A program made the translations under genes and the position numbers. Below the pieces are notes generated by a model. The model was not told the origin of the DNA. It saw only the letters and a program-made list of their open reading frames with translations, and did no database searches. DNA of 64,000 nucleotides, from NCBI GenBank assembly GCA_034336665.1, contig CM067564.1, positions 42,112,975-42,176,974 of the forward strand, written 5' to 3'. Positions 1-11,040 of this stretch are shown piece after piece (the first letter of the stretch is position 1; every line of letters starts with the position of its first letter). This DNA comes from Luscinia megarhynchos (Eukaryota; Chordata; Aves; Passeriformes; Turdidae).

Positions 1-1390
1 AAAGGGGCACCTTCCCAAAATGCCCCCTGTCCGCCACCCTGACCCCGAACTGCCCCCCTCATCCCACTCTGTGTCCTGCTGCTCTGGGACCCCCCCCCCA
101 CTCTGTGCCCTAAGTGTCCCCTGACCCCTCATCCCACCCCGCCCAATGATCCTGGACAAAGGGGGGCCCTTTCCCAAAATGCCCCCTGACTCCTCATCCT
201 GCGTCCTGCTGCTCTTGGACCCCCCAACCCTGTCCCCAAACCCCTCATCCCTTTGATGCATCGCCTCCTGATGCTCTTGGGCCCCCAAACCCTGTCCCCC
301 AAATATTCCCCTGACCCCTCGTCCCACCCTTCCTGATGATCCTGGACTAAGGGGGGCACCTTCCCCAAAATGACCCCTATCCCCCACCCGGACCCCCCAA
401 CTGCCCCCTCACCCCCACTCTGTGTCCTGTTGCTCTGGGACTCCCCCACTCTGTGCCCAAACCCCTCATCCCTTGATGCATCCCCCTCCTGATGCTCTTG
501 GACCCCCAAAACCTGTCCTCCAAATACCCCCTGACCCCTCGTCCCACCATTCCTGATGATCCTGGACAAAGGGGGGGCCCTTTTTCAAAATGCCCCCTGT
601 CCCCCTACTCTGCTGTCCTGCTGCTCTGGGATCCCCCACTCTGTGCCCAAACCCCTCATCCCTTGATGCATCCCCCTCTTGATGCTCTTGGATCCCCAAA
701 CCTGTCCCCCAAATATCCCCTGACCCCTCATCCCACCCCTCCTGATGATCCTGGACAAAGGGGGGCACTTTACTCAAAATGACCCCTGACCCCTCACCCT
801 GTATCTTGCTGCTCTTGGATCCCCCACTCTGTCCCCCCAAATGCCCCCTGACCCCTCATCCCACCCCTCCCAATGATCCTGGACAAAGGGGGCCCTTTCC
901 CCCAAAATGCCCCCTGCCTCCCATCCTGTCCCTCAACTGTCCCCTCATCCCACTCTGTGTCCTGCTGCCCTTGGGCCCCGCACTCCTGTTCCCCAAATGT
1001 CCCCTGACCCCTCATCCCACCCCTCCTGCTGCTCTGGGACCCCCCACTCTGTCCCCCAAATATCCGCTGACCTCTCGTCCCCTCCTCCTCATGCCCTTGG
1101 ACAAAGGGGGCACTTTCCCTAAAATGCCCCCTGTCCCTCCTCCTGCTGTCCTGCTGCTCTGGGACCCCCAACCCTGTCCCCCCAAATGCCCCCCTGACCC
1201 CCCACCCTGTGTCCTGCTGCTCTGGGACCCCCACTCTGTCCCCCCAAATGCCCCCTGACCCCCCCCCCACCCTGTATCCTGCTGCTCTGGGACCCCCAAC
1301 CCTGTCCCCCAAATGCTCCCCGTCCCCCGCCTTGTATCCTGCGGCCCTGGGACCCCCATCCCCGACCCCAACCCTGTCCTCGCTATTCCA
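1..1390. repeat. Composite minisatellite, left flank
   Basis: A C-rich tandem array built from a segment like CCCCTGACCCCTCATCCCAC, alternating with a segment carrying GATCCTGGACAAAGGGGG. Sub-units of about 50-60 bases form longer repeats of about 200 bases. No exon is visible. By position it may be the first intron of the next gene to the left (SCO2 in human synteny), which is inference only. Confidence 0.85.
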
Positions 1391-1780
1391 GGGCTGCCCC
1401 TTAAATCGCCTTCCCCCGCGGTGTCCGGTCCCCGCTGACCTTTGCCCTGTGGCCCCACGCCCCGTCCGCCGCCGGTCCCGCTCGCAGCGCCCGCGCCGCC
1501 GCCGCCGGAACAGGAAATACCGGGGAGGGGCGGGGCCACGGAGGAAGGGGCGGGGCCACAGATGAAACGGGCGGGGCCACGGGAGGGGGCGTGGCCTTTA
1601 AACAGCACTGACAACATGGGGTCAAAGAGGGGGCGTGGTCAGTGAGGGGCGTGGTCGAAGCGAGGGCGTGGTCTCCCCCGCCCCCCGCTTCCGCCACTAG
1701 GGGGCGCCCCCGCCGCGCGGCGCCCCTCAGGCTCGGGGGGGTTTCAGTCGCGACACGGCCCCGGTATCGCGACCCCCGCG
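1391..1780. promoter_or_regulatory. CpG-island promoter with GC boxes
   Basis: This is unique, CpG-rich sequence with at least three GC boxes of the form GGGGCGGGGCC (about 1528-1580), several GGGGCGTGGTC boxes, and an ETS-like CAGGAAAT. It lies just beyond the TYMP 3' end. It does not encode TYMP, so it probably drives a gene extending left out of the window. SCO2 is adjacent to TYMP in mammals, but no SCO2 coding exon is visible here. Confidence 0.6.
1694..1708 (+). promoter_or_regulatory. Predicted CTCF binding site
   Basis: The sequence CCACTAGGGGGCGCC is a full match to the vertebrate CTCF core consensus. It sits in a CpG island at the border between TYMP and the gene to the left, where an insulator would be plausible. 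Occupancy is not shown by sequence alone. Confidence 0.7.
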
Positions 1781-1781
1781 G

Positions 1782-1787
1782 TTTATT
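1782..1787 (-). terminator. TYMP: TYMP polyadenylation signal overlapping the stop codon
   Basis: AATAAA on the minus strand. The TYMP stop codon TAA (1785-1783) lies inside this hexamer, so the 3' UTR would be only about 15-30 bases if this signal is used. Confidence 0.75.
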
Positions 1788-4700
1788 GTGGGTCCCGCAC
1801 GGGTCCCGACGGCACGATGGTTTCGGCCACGAGCGATGGGATCTCCCGGGGGGGCTCCGGACCGAGGCACAGAGCGTCCTGCAGCTCCCGCCGGCCCTCG
1901 GCGCTGAGGGTCCCCTCATGGTGCAGCCGCAGCCAGGGCTGGCCTGAGGGGGGACACGGGGTCATGGGGGGCTCAGATCCCCCCCATATCCCCCATCCCT
2001 ACCAGGTGAGCACCCCCATCCCTACCCCTAAACACTGTTCAACTGAAGGAGGGGACACGGGGGTCATTGGGGGGCTCTGATCCCTCAGATATCCCCCACC
2101 CCAACCGGGGTGCACCCCTAAATAGGGGCAACCTGAGGGGGAGGACACAGGGGTGACTGGGGGGCTCTGATCCCTCAGATCCAACCTCCTAACCGGGGTG
2201 CACCCCTAAATGGGGGTGACCTGAGCAGGGGGACACAGGGGTCATCGGGGGGCTCAGATCCCCTCAGATATACCCTACCCAACCGGGGTGCACCCCCAAA
2301 CAGGGCTGGTTTGGAGACGGGGACATGGGGGTCACACGGGGGTCACACGGAGGTCACACGGGGTCACCGGGGGTCACAGGGGGGTCATACGGGGGTCCCC
2401 GGGGGTCACCGGGGGTCACACGGGGGTCACACGGGGGTCCCGGGGGTCACACGGGGGTCACAGGGGGGTCACCGGGGGTCACCGTGGGGTCACACGGGGG
2501 TCACAGGGGGGTCCCCGTGGGTCACCGGGGGTCCCCGCGGCTGCGCTCACCTGCCCGCAGGTGCTCCCCGGCGCTCACCAGCAGCTCGGCCCCCACGCGG
2601 AGGTTCACCGGGTCCCCGGCCCGGGCCCGGCCCGCGCCCAGGCGGTGCAGGAGCCGCGCCAGGGGCAGCGCCCGCACCTGCTGCACCCAGCCTGGGACAG
2701 CGACAGGGGGACAGCGACATGGCGGGGACGGGGACACGGGGGGGGGACAGGGACATAGAGGGACAGGGACATGGCGGGGGGACAGGGACATGGAGGGGGG
2801 ACAGGGGACATGGCGGGGGACAGGGACATGGAGGGACAGGGACATGGCGGGGGGACAGGGACATAGAGGGGACAGGGACATAGAGGAGACAGGGACATGG
2901 CGGGGGAAAGGGACATGGAGGGACAGGGACATGGAGGGGACAGGGACATGGAGAGGACAAGGACATGGAGGGGGAAAGGGACATGGAGGGACAGAGGGAC
3001 AGGGGACATGAGGGGGACAGGGACATGGAGGGGACAGGGACACGGAGGGGGTACAGGGACATGGCGGGGGACAGGGACATGGAGGGACACGGGGGGTACA
3101 GGGACATGGCGGGGGACAGGGACATGGAGGGGACAGGGACATAGGAGGGGACAGGGACATAGAGGGGAGACAGGGACATGGGGAGCAGACAGGAACATGG
3201 TGGGGACAGGGACATGGGGTGACACAGGGGACACGGGGGAAGTGGGGAGGGGCAGGGACATTGCGGGGGAGCCCCAATATGGGGGTGTCAGCGACATGGG
3301 GACACGGGGGAGAGCCCCCAACCTGGGAGAGCTCAGGACATGGAGGGACACAGGGGGGACAGCCCGGGGATGTGGGGCAGGGGGTGCAGGGGACCCCCAG
3401 AACACGGGGTTGGGAATCGGGGACCCCCCAGGTGCAGGGTGTGGGCAGGGGGACCCCCAAGCACAGAGGAGGAGGGGCAGGGGGCGCAGGTGAGGACCCC
3501 CAGGGTGAGGGGAATAATCCCGGGAGTCCTGAGCACCCCGGGAGGGGTGGGGGGTGGGAAGGGCGGGAGGGGGTGGCCGTGGATGGGGGGACCCCCCGCC
3601 CCCCCGGAGGGATACGGGGCGAAGGGAGGGCGGGATTTGGGGTGGGGGTCCCCCTGACCTTCCTGCGGCGCGGGCAGCTCCTCGCAGACCTTGGCCTCGC
3701 CCAGCAGCCGGCGGCGCTGGGCGGGGGTCCCGGCACAGAGGTCCCGGGCGGTTTCGGGGGGCACCCCCTGCGCCCCCAGCATGGCCTCGAACTTGCGCAG
3801 GGCGGAGCCATCGTCCAGAGCCCGGGCCAGGCGCTCGCGGCCCTGCGCGGCCCCCCGCTGCACCCCGCACTGCCACAGCAGCACCCCGCCTGCGCCCCGA
3901 AACCGGGACACGGGCTGGGACCCCAACACCGCCCACCGCCCCCGCTGCACCCCGCACTGCCACAGCAGCACCCCGCCTGCGCCCCGAAACCGGGACACGG
4001 GCTGGGACCCCAACACTGCCCACAGCCCCTGCCGCATCCGCCTGCGCCCCGAAACCGGGACACGGGCTGGGACCCCAACACTGCCCACAGCCCCCCTGCC
4101 GCATCCCGCCTGCGCCCCGAAACCAGGACACGGGCTGGGACCCCCACAGGGACCCCCACTCCTGAGGAGCCCCCCAAACTCTGCCCCAATGGGACAGGGA
4201 GGAGGGGCGGGGGAAAGGGACAGGGACCCCAGGAGGGGCTTAGGAGGGGACAGAGAGTGTGGGGGGGACCCTGGAATTGGGGAGTCGGGACTGGACACAG
4301 GACCCGTGTCTGCGGACCCCGGGATCCCCCGTGTCCCCCCAGGACAGTGACCAGGTGTCACAGGTCGGGGTGCCATCCCCTCTCCTTGTCCCCCCGTGTG
4401 ACCGCACTGACCCAGGACGGTGACCAGCTGTCACAGGTCGGGGTGCCACCCCCTCTCCGTGTCCCCCGTGTCACCTCACTGACCCAGGACAGTGACCAGG
4501 TGTCTCAGGTCGGGGTGCCACCCCCTCTCCGTGTCCCCCGTGTCACCGCACTGACCCAGGACGGTGACCAGCTGTCACAGGTCGGGGTGCCATCCTCCTT
4601 GTCCCCCGTGTCACCGCACTGACCCAGGACGGTGACCAGCTGTCACAGGTCGGGGTGCCACCCCCTCTCCGTGTCCCCCGTGTCACCTCACTGACCCAGG

Positions 4701-7158
4701 ACAGTGACCAGGTGTCTCAGGTCGGGGTGCCACCCCCTCCCCGTGTCCCCCCGTGTCACCGCACTGACCCAGCTCGGTGACCAGCTCTCGCAGGTCGGGG
4801 GGGCCGCCCCCCTCCAGGCACTCGAGCGCCTCCAGCACCTCCAGCGCGTTGCCCACGGCGCGGCCCAGCGGCTGATCCATGCGGGTCAGCAGCGCCGCCG
4901 TGCGGATGCCCAGGTGCGCGCCCACCTCCACCTGCGCGGGGACACGGACGGGCTGGCGGCGACAGCGAGCGGGGAGAAGGGACAGGGACAGGGACAGCGA
5001 CAAGGACAGGGAAGGGATAGGGACAGGGACAGGACAGGGAGGGTGACACTTAGGGACAGGGACAGGGACAGGGCAGGGATGGACAGAGACAGAGGGCAGG
5101 GATGGGAATACCTGAGGACGGGGATAGGGGACATGTGGGACAGGGATAGGAGCAGGGACAGGCAGGGCCAGTGGGAAGGAGAACAGACAGGGACAGGGAC
5201 AGCGGGCGGGGACAGAGGGCAGGGATGGGGACATGTGGGGACAGGGATAGGGGACAAGCAGGGACAGGCAGGGACAGGGACAGCAGGGAGGAGAGCAGGC
5301 AGGGACGGGACACGTGGGGACACGTGGGGACACGCACAGCCAGAGGCAGGGACAGGAGCAAGGACAGGGACAGCGGGAACGGCCCAGGGACAGCCGGCAG
5401 GGAGAGGGGACAGGGACAGGGACAGCGGGCGGGGGTCCCGGGGGTCCCGAGGTGTCACCAGGCTCCGCGCCAGCTCCCGCGCGCTCTCCTGGGTGGGGTA
5501 CAGAGCCGCGCCCCCGAACTTGACATCGAGCACCAGCGCCGAGAGCCGCTCCGCCGCCTTCTTGCTGAGGATGGAGGCTGCGCCGGGGAGGGCGGGGGGT
5601 CACCGCCCGCGCCCCGCCCCGCCCCGCGGGTCCCCGCGGGTCCCCGCGTCCCCGTGTCCCCGTGTCCCCGTACCGGTGATGAGCGGCAGGCTGTCCACGG
5701 TGGCCGTGACATCGCGCAGCCCGTAGAGCACCCGGTCGGCGGGGACCAGCTCCGCGCTCTGCCCCACGATGCAGCAGCCCACCCGCTCCAGGATGCGCCG
5801 CATCTGCGGGCACCAGGGCACCCCGGTGACACCCCGGTGACACCCCCGTGACACCCCGGTGACACCCCCGTGACAGCCCACTGACAGCCCACTGACAGCC
5901 CGGTGACACCCCCGTGACACCCAAAACTCACGGGCACCTCATCCGCACGTCCCCCTCCCCTCCAGACACCATCAGCACCCCACGGGCACCCCACGGGCAC
6001 CCCGCATCCCATTGCCATCCTGCTAGTGGCACCCCAGGGACACCCACACAACCACGGGCACCCCAAGGGCGCCCCCATCTTCTCCTGCGCCCTTCTGGGA
6101 CCCCCCTGTGCCACAGCCCTTCGGCTCTGTACCCCATCAGTGCCCCAGAGGCGCCCACCCCCTCTGGGACCGCAAGGACACCCCACTGGCACCCCGCACC
6201 CCACGGACACCCCGGCGAGGCCCCTTCCACCCCACTGTCACCCCCACCACGCCCAGTTCTGCAGAGTTTGGGGTGCCCGTGGTGTCCCCGTCCCTCAGCC
6301 CCCCGGGGTCACCTCCTCGGGGCTCTGGGAGACGCAGAATCCGGGAATGGCCTCCAGCTTGTCCAGGGTGCCCCCGGTGTGGCCCAGCCCGCGCCCGCTG
6401 ATCATGGGCACCTGCGGGAGGGCACATGTGGCCGCAGGGACTCGGGGACGCTTCCCGTCCCCCCCCTCATCGCTGGGTCCCGCTCACCTTGCAGCCGCAG
6501 GCGGCCAGCGCGGGGGCCAGGGCCAGGCTGACCTTGTCCCCAACGCCACCGGTGGAGTGCTTGTCCACCAGCAGCCCGCGCCAGGCGGGCGGCCAGGCCA
6601 GCGTCCGGCCGGAGGTGGCCATGGCCTGGGTCAGGGCCAGCGTCTCACCCGCGTCCATGCCCCGCAGCCGGATGGCCATCAGCATGGCGCCTGCGGTGAC
6701 AGAGCCGGCCACATGTCCCCTCCCCTGTCCCCAACCTGACCCGTGCCATCAGCGTGGCGCCTGGGGACACGCGGGGACGCTCCTCAGGACCCCCATCCGG
6801 CCACATCCTCTGGCCGTGACCCTCTGCCGCGTCCCGGGGTCCCCCCAGCCGTGTCCCCTGCCCAGGACCCCCCGGCACATCCCGGCGTTTCCCTCGCGCT
6901 GCTGGGACGCCCCCTGCCCCGGTGTCCCCTTGTCCGTGTCCCCCCGGCTCTGTCCCCGTCCCATTGGCCGTGTCGCCCCCCGCCCCCGGGTGTCCCCGCG
7001 TCCCTCCCTCCCGCACCGATCTGTCCCTGCTGCGCGCTGCCCTCGGTGACGCCGCGCACGAAGCTCCGGATCTCCGCGTCCTCCAGGCGCTCCCCGTCCC
7101 GCTTCTTGCGGATCAGGCTCGGGAGAGGGGTCGGGGCGTCCATCCCCGCCCCGGACAT
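1783..7158 (-). CDS. TYMP: Thymidine phosphorylase, 9 exons, complete
   Basis: Coding exons, 5' to 3', are 7017-7158, 6488-6690, 6313-6411, 5674-5803, 5459-5577, 4769-4931, 3659-3889, 2551-2691 and 1783-1943. They total 1389 bases, an unbroken 462-residue protein (human about 482), and every intron has GT/AG ends. The enzyme cleaves thymidine with phosphate to thymine and deoxyribose-1-phosphate in the cytosol as a homodimer. The nucleoside-phosphorylase signature [16 protein letters not shown] is in exon 3, and the phosphate-binding [13 protein letters not shown] is in exon 2. [13 protein letters not shown] and DVKFGGAA follow in exons 4-5. The start codon gives MSGAGMDAP; the human protein has a longer N-terminus here. 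ODF3B follows upstream on the same strand, as in human. Introns are short and filled with arrays, two of which copy exon edges (see findings). No frameshift was seen. Confidence 0.97.
1944..2545. repeat. Tandem arrays in TYMP intron 8
   Basis: Two arrays. At about 1935-2315 there are four degenerate copies of a roughly 90-base unit that includes a segment resembling the exon 9 acceptor edge (CTGGCCTGAGGGGG). At about 2325-2530 there is a short GGGGTCACACGG-type array. No exon lies between. Confidence 0.8.
2692..3658. repeat. GGGACA-type array in TYMP intron 7
   Basis: From 2700 to about 3240 it is made of GGGACAGGGACATGGAGG units. The remainder to 3658 is G-rich, less regular intron. No coding signal. 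Confidence 0.85.
3890..4140. repeat. TYMP: Array copying the TYMP exon 7 acceptor and exon start
   Basis: Exon 7 starts at 3889 and encodes [12 protein letters not shown]. The block holding its first 30-odd bases and its acceptor is repeated almost exactly at about 3938-3982. Shorter remnants follow near 4029 and 4103. All lie in intron 6, upstream of the real acceptor in transcription order. The human protein has GALLWLSG at this point, which confirms that the copied segment is coding in origin. Confidence 0.85.
4330..4768. repeat. TYMP: Array copying the TYMP exon 6 3' end and donor
   Basis: About six units of roughly 70 bases, each carrying a version of GGTGACCAGCTGTCACAGG and GGTCAGTG. 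These match the last codons of exon 6 (ELVTELG) and its donor GTCAGTGC at 4761-4768. The units lie in intron 6 immediately past the genuine donor. 4141-4329 is unremarkable intron. Confidence 0.88.
4965..5455. repeat. GGGACA-type array in TYMP intron 5
   Basis: Irregular GGGACAGGGACAGCGGG units fill the intron between exons 5 and 6. Confidence 0.85.
5804..6312. repeat. TYMP intron 3 with a short GTGACACC array
   Basis: About 5818-5925 is CCCCGGTGACACCCCCGTGA repeated. The rest is C-rich intron with loosely repeated CACCCCACGGGCA segments. No exon seen. Confidence 0.7.
6691..7016. other. TYMP intron 1
   Basis: C-rich intron without a strong repeat. I see no further feature. Confidence 0.7.
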
Positions 7159-7620
7159 CTGCACCCCGCTCTGGGGACAGCTGACACCGCGGTGTGGCAG
7201 CGGCGACACCCCGAAGTGGCACCGATGGCCCCCGAGCCCGCACGGCCGCGCCCCGGTCGCTCAGAGCCGTCAGCCCGAGCCCGCACGGCCGCGCCCGGTT
7301 CCCGCACGGCCGCGCCGCCCCCGGAGCTGCCGGGACCTGCCCGTGCCCGTGCCCGGCCTGGCCCCGTGCCCGGTGTCCGCTGCCCGCGGGCGGCGAGGCG
7401 GCTCCGGCCGCGGACTTTGAGCCCGGGGCAACGAGCGGGGCACGGGAGAGGCCGCGGCGGGGGGTGGCACGGGGCGACACGAGGGGTGGCCCCCGGGTCC
7501 CTCCTTCGCCGTGGGCACTCGCAGGTGGTGCCCGGGGGCTCTGCCCGTCCCCATCCCACAGATCCCACAGAGCGGGGCGAGTCCCCAAGGCGCGTGTCCC
7601 CTCCCTGTTCGGTGTCCCCA
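7159..7620 (-). promoter_or_regulatory. TYMP: TYMP CpG-island promoter region
   Basis: CpG-dense unique sequence directly upstream of the first coding exon, with repeated CCCGCACGGCCGCGCC segments at about 7235-7320. No TATA box is evident. It is assigned to TYMP by position. Confidence 0.6.
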
Positions 7621-7624
7621 AAGC

Positions 7625-7955
7625 CCCGAGGTCCTGGGTGGGATGGGATGGGATAATGGGGTGGGATAATGGGGTGGGATAACGGGATGGGATAACGGGA
7701 TGGGATAATGGGGTGGGATAACGGGATGGGATAATGGGGTGGGATAACGGGGTGGGATAATGGGGTGAGATAACGGGGTGGGATAATGGGGTGAGATAAC
7801 GGGGTGGGATAATGGGATGGGGATAATGGGGTGGGATAATGGGGGTGGGATAATGGGATGGGATAACGGGGTGGGATAACGGGATGGGATAATGGGGTGA
7901 GATAACGGGGTGAGATAACGGGGTGGGATAATGGGGTGGGATTACGGGATAAGGC
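7625..7955. repeat. GGGATAA minisatellite between TYMP and ODF3B
   Basis: A regular array of GGGATAATGGGGT and GGGATAACGGGAT units, with a period near 11 or 22 bases, about 330 bases long. Confidence 0.9.
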
Positions 7956-8172
7956 TGGAGAAGGGAGAGGGCTGCTAGCACATCCCTCACGTCCCACCCC
8001 ACCGTGGGGTCCCCGCTCCGTATCCTCTCCCTCGGGATGCGCAAGGGGTGGTTTTAGGGGAGCCCCCAAAGCACCCCCCGTGCGGCGCAGCGGGACAGAA
8101 GGAGAGCGAGCGATTGCTGCTGCAGGTCGTGTTTGTCACAGGCTGGCAGTGCCACCCGCGCCTCCGCTTCCC

Positions 8173-10740
8173 CTACGGGGGCAAGTCCATCATGGGGATC
8201 ACGTTTTCCGAGTGGCGCACGCCGAAGGTTTGTCCTTTTTTCTGGCCCTGCGGGGGGACAGCGGCGGTGTGAGGGTGAGGGGCTGCGGGTCCCTGTCCCG
8301 AGCCCTGTCCCCGTCTCCCGTCCCCGCTCACCTGCTTGGGGCTGTAGTCGCAGGGGCCGGGGGTGTGTAGGATCGGGCGGGGGCGGCTGCGCCCCACTAT
8401 GGTGCAGCGGGGGGCCCGCGCCATGTACACGTTGGTGTCCACGGTGCAGTATCTGCTGGGCCCTGGGGTCTGCGGGGACAGCGGCGGGTGACGCGGCTCC
8501 CTGGGCGCCGGTACCCGCACCCTCCGTACCCGGATCCCCTGCACCCCGCACCTTGGCACCCCCACCCCCCACACCCCAACCCCCGGACCCCCTGCACCCC
8601 GCACCTTGGCACCCCCACCCCCCACATCCCTGCACCCCGCACCCCTGCACCCCGGACCCCTGCACCCCGCACCTCTGGCACCCCCACCCCCGGACCCCCT
8701 GCACCCCGCACCTTGGCACCCCCACCCCCCACACCCCTGGCACCCCGCACCCTTGGCACCCCCACCCCCGGACCCCCTGGCACCCCAACCCCCCACACCC
8801 TCGGCACCCCAGCCCCCCGGGACCCCGATACCCCAGGCCCCCCAGTCCCTTCGCTCCTGGATCCCCCTGCCCCCCGGTGCCCACCGTTCTCTTGTCCTCG
8901 AACATGCTGGGGCCTCTCCCTGTTATGGTGCACTGGGGGGCCGATTTCTTGATCACCTGGTTGGGGCCCATCACGGGCGGCAGCTGGTAGCTGCCAGGGC
9001 CTGGGGGGGCACACGGCTCAGGGGGGACACGGGGGCTTCGCCCTCCCGCGGGAGGAGAGGGAAGGCTCAGCCCCGGGTGCTGGGGGAGGGGGGGTCAGCC
9101 CATCCGGGGGATGTTGGGGAGCCCAGTCTGGCCCAGGGGGATGGGGGATCCCAGCCCGAGGAGGAGATGGGGAGCCCAGCCCAAGTAGGATAACGGGGGT
9201 CCCAGCCCAGGTGGGATGTTGGGGGTCCCAGCCCAGGTGGGATAATGGGGGTCCCAGCCCAGGTGGGATAATGGGAATCCCACTCCAGGTGGGATAATGG
9301 AATCCCAGCTCAGGTGGGATAATGGGAATCCCAGCCCAGGTGGGATAATGGAATCCCAGCTCAGGTGGGATAATGGGAATCCCAGCCCAGGTGGGATGTT
9401 GGGGATCCCAGCCCAGGTGGGATAACGGGGATCCCAACCATGGTGGGATGCTGGAGGTCCCAGCCCCGGAAGAGTTTAGGGGATCCCAGCCCAGGTGGGA
9501 TAATGGGAATCCCAGCCCAGGTGGGATAATGGAATCCCAGCCCAGGTGGGATGTTGGGGGTCCCAGCCCGGGTGGGATAATGGAATCCCAGCCCGGGTGG
9601 GATAATGGAATCCCAGCTCAGGTGGGATAATGGAATCCCAGCTCAGGTGGGATAATGGGAATCCCAGCCCAGGTGGGATAATGGAATCCCAGCCCGGGTG
9701 GGATAATGGAATCCCAGCCCGGGTGGGATAATGGGAATCCCAGCCCGGGTGGGATAATGGAATCCCAGCCCAGGTGGCATAATGGAATCCCAGCCCGGGT
9801 GGGATAATGGAATCCCAGCCCAGGTGGGATGTTGGGGTCCCAGCCCGGGTGGGATAATGGAATCCCAGCCCAGGTGGGATGTTGGGGGTCCCAGCCCGGG
9901 TGGGATAATGGAATCCCAGCCCAGGTGGGATAATGGAATCCCAGCTCAGCTGGGATAATGGGAATCCCAGCCCAGGTGGGATAATGGAATCCCAGCCCGG
10001 GTGGGATAATGGAATCCCAGCCCAGGTGGGATAATGGAATCCCAGCCCGGGTGGGATGTTGGGGATCCCAGCCCGGGTGGGATGTTGGGGGTCCCATCCC
10101 AGCCGCAGGGAGATGACGGGTCCCACCCCGGGGTTGGCGGGGGTCCCATCGCGCCCCCCCCCTCACCTGGTGTCTGCTGGGGTTTGTTCTGGCGGGCGCG
10201 GGGCGCCACGGAGCAGGCGGGGGCGGAGGGCAGGGTCATCCTGTCGGCCAGCTCGGGGGAATAGTAGGCTGCGGGGGCGGCGGGGTCAGCGCAGAGCTGC
10301 GGGCTGCCCGGGGGTCTCAGCCCCGCGCCGCCCCCGCCCCCTCACTCACCTGGCCCAGGTGTGTCGCTGGCGCGGGGCTGGCGCGCCCGGCCGCCCATGG
10401 TGAAGGCGGGGGCGCGGTCCCGGCCGCGGGCGGTGACGCCGGTGGGCACCAGGTACTGCGGGCCGGGCGAGCGCGGCTGCTCGGGGCCCCGCAGCCTCAG
10501 CCCGAAGCTGTAGCCGGGGGCGCGGCGGCTGCAGGGGTCGCGGTGGTCGTAGCCTGGGGGTGGGCAGCGGCTCGGTGGGACTTGGTCCTCCCGGCTCCGG
10601 TCCCCCGCGGGCCCCGCGGTGCCGGACTCACCGATGCCGCTGGGCAGCCCGTACTGGGGCCCGGGGCTGCGGAACCGGCCCGACACGGGCACCCGGGGCC
10701 GGTGGGGTCTCCAGGCGCCCACCCAGCCTTCCTTGGACAT
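8173..10740 (-). CDS. ODF3B: Outer dense fibre / SHIPPO-repeat protein, 6 exons, complete
   Basis: Exons, 5' to 3', are 10632-10740, 10350-10553, 10167-10268, 8885-9000, 8332-8469 and 8173-8247. They total 744 bases and encode 247 residues (human ODF3B is about 253), with consistent phases and GT/AG ends. The protein consists of SHIPPO (PGPxxY) repeats: SPGPQYGLP, SPGPQYLVP, APGYSFG, GPGSYQLP, TPGPSRY and TPGPCDYSP. It ends in FGVRHSENVIPMMDLPP, the family's typical FGxxHSE tail. ODF3-family (CIMAP) proteins are structural components associated with the sperm tail and ciliary microtubules. ODF3B rather than another paralogue is chosen because it sits directly upstream of TYMP on the same strand, as in human. 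The start is the only in-frame ATG of exon 1 (MSKEGWVGAW). No frameshift was seen. Confidence 0.94.
8470..8884. repeat. C-rich minisatellite in ODF3B intron 4
   Basis: Units such as CCCCGCACCTTGGCACCCCC repeated from about 8530 to 8830. Confidence 0.85.
9001..10166. repeat. Minisatellite in ODF3B intron 3
   Basis: From about 9180 to 10095 it is a very regular array of GGTGGGATAATGGAATCCCA followed by GCCCG or GCCCA. The period is near 25 bases, about 35 copies, with a few TGTTGGGG variants. This is the likeliest hypervariable VNTR of the ODF3B locus. Confidence 0.92.
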
Positions 10741-11040
10741 CGGGGGGTTCTGCTGGTGCCGCCTCTGGCTCGCCCCTCCCCGGTGCCCTCGGGGGGGGAG
10801 ATGGGGGTGCCCCCAGCGCGGCTGCCCGGGCTGGACGGGGTGGCAGCAGCGGCGCCGGCGTGCGGTGGTGGCGCGGGTGGTGGCGGCGGCGCCCTGGTGA
10901 CAAGTGACACCGGCGCGGGGCCGCGGGGGCGGCGGAGCCGCGGGGCGGCCGCGGTGTCACAATGGCCGCGGGGTTCCAGCGCCTTGCGGCCGCCGCTCCG
11001 GGGTGACAACGGCGGCAGCGCCGGGGAAGGAACGCCGGGA
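10741..11040 (-). promoter_or_regulatory. ODF3B: ODF3B upstream CpG-rich region
   Basis: CpG-dense unique sequence upstream of the ODF3B start codon, probably its promoter. No TATA box was seen. Confidence 0.5.

Noticed and set aside
2522..4189. Open frames of about 500 codons rich in SLSPPCPCP
   Set aside because: Translations of the GGGACATGG array in another frame from TYMP.
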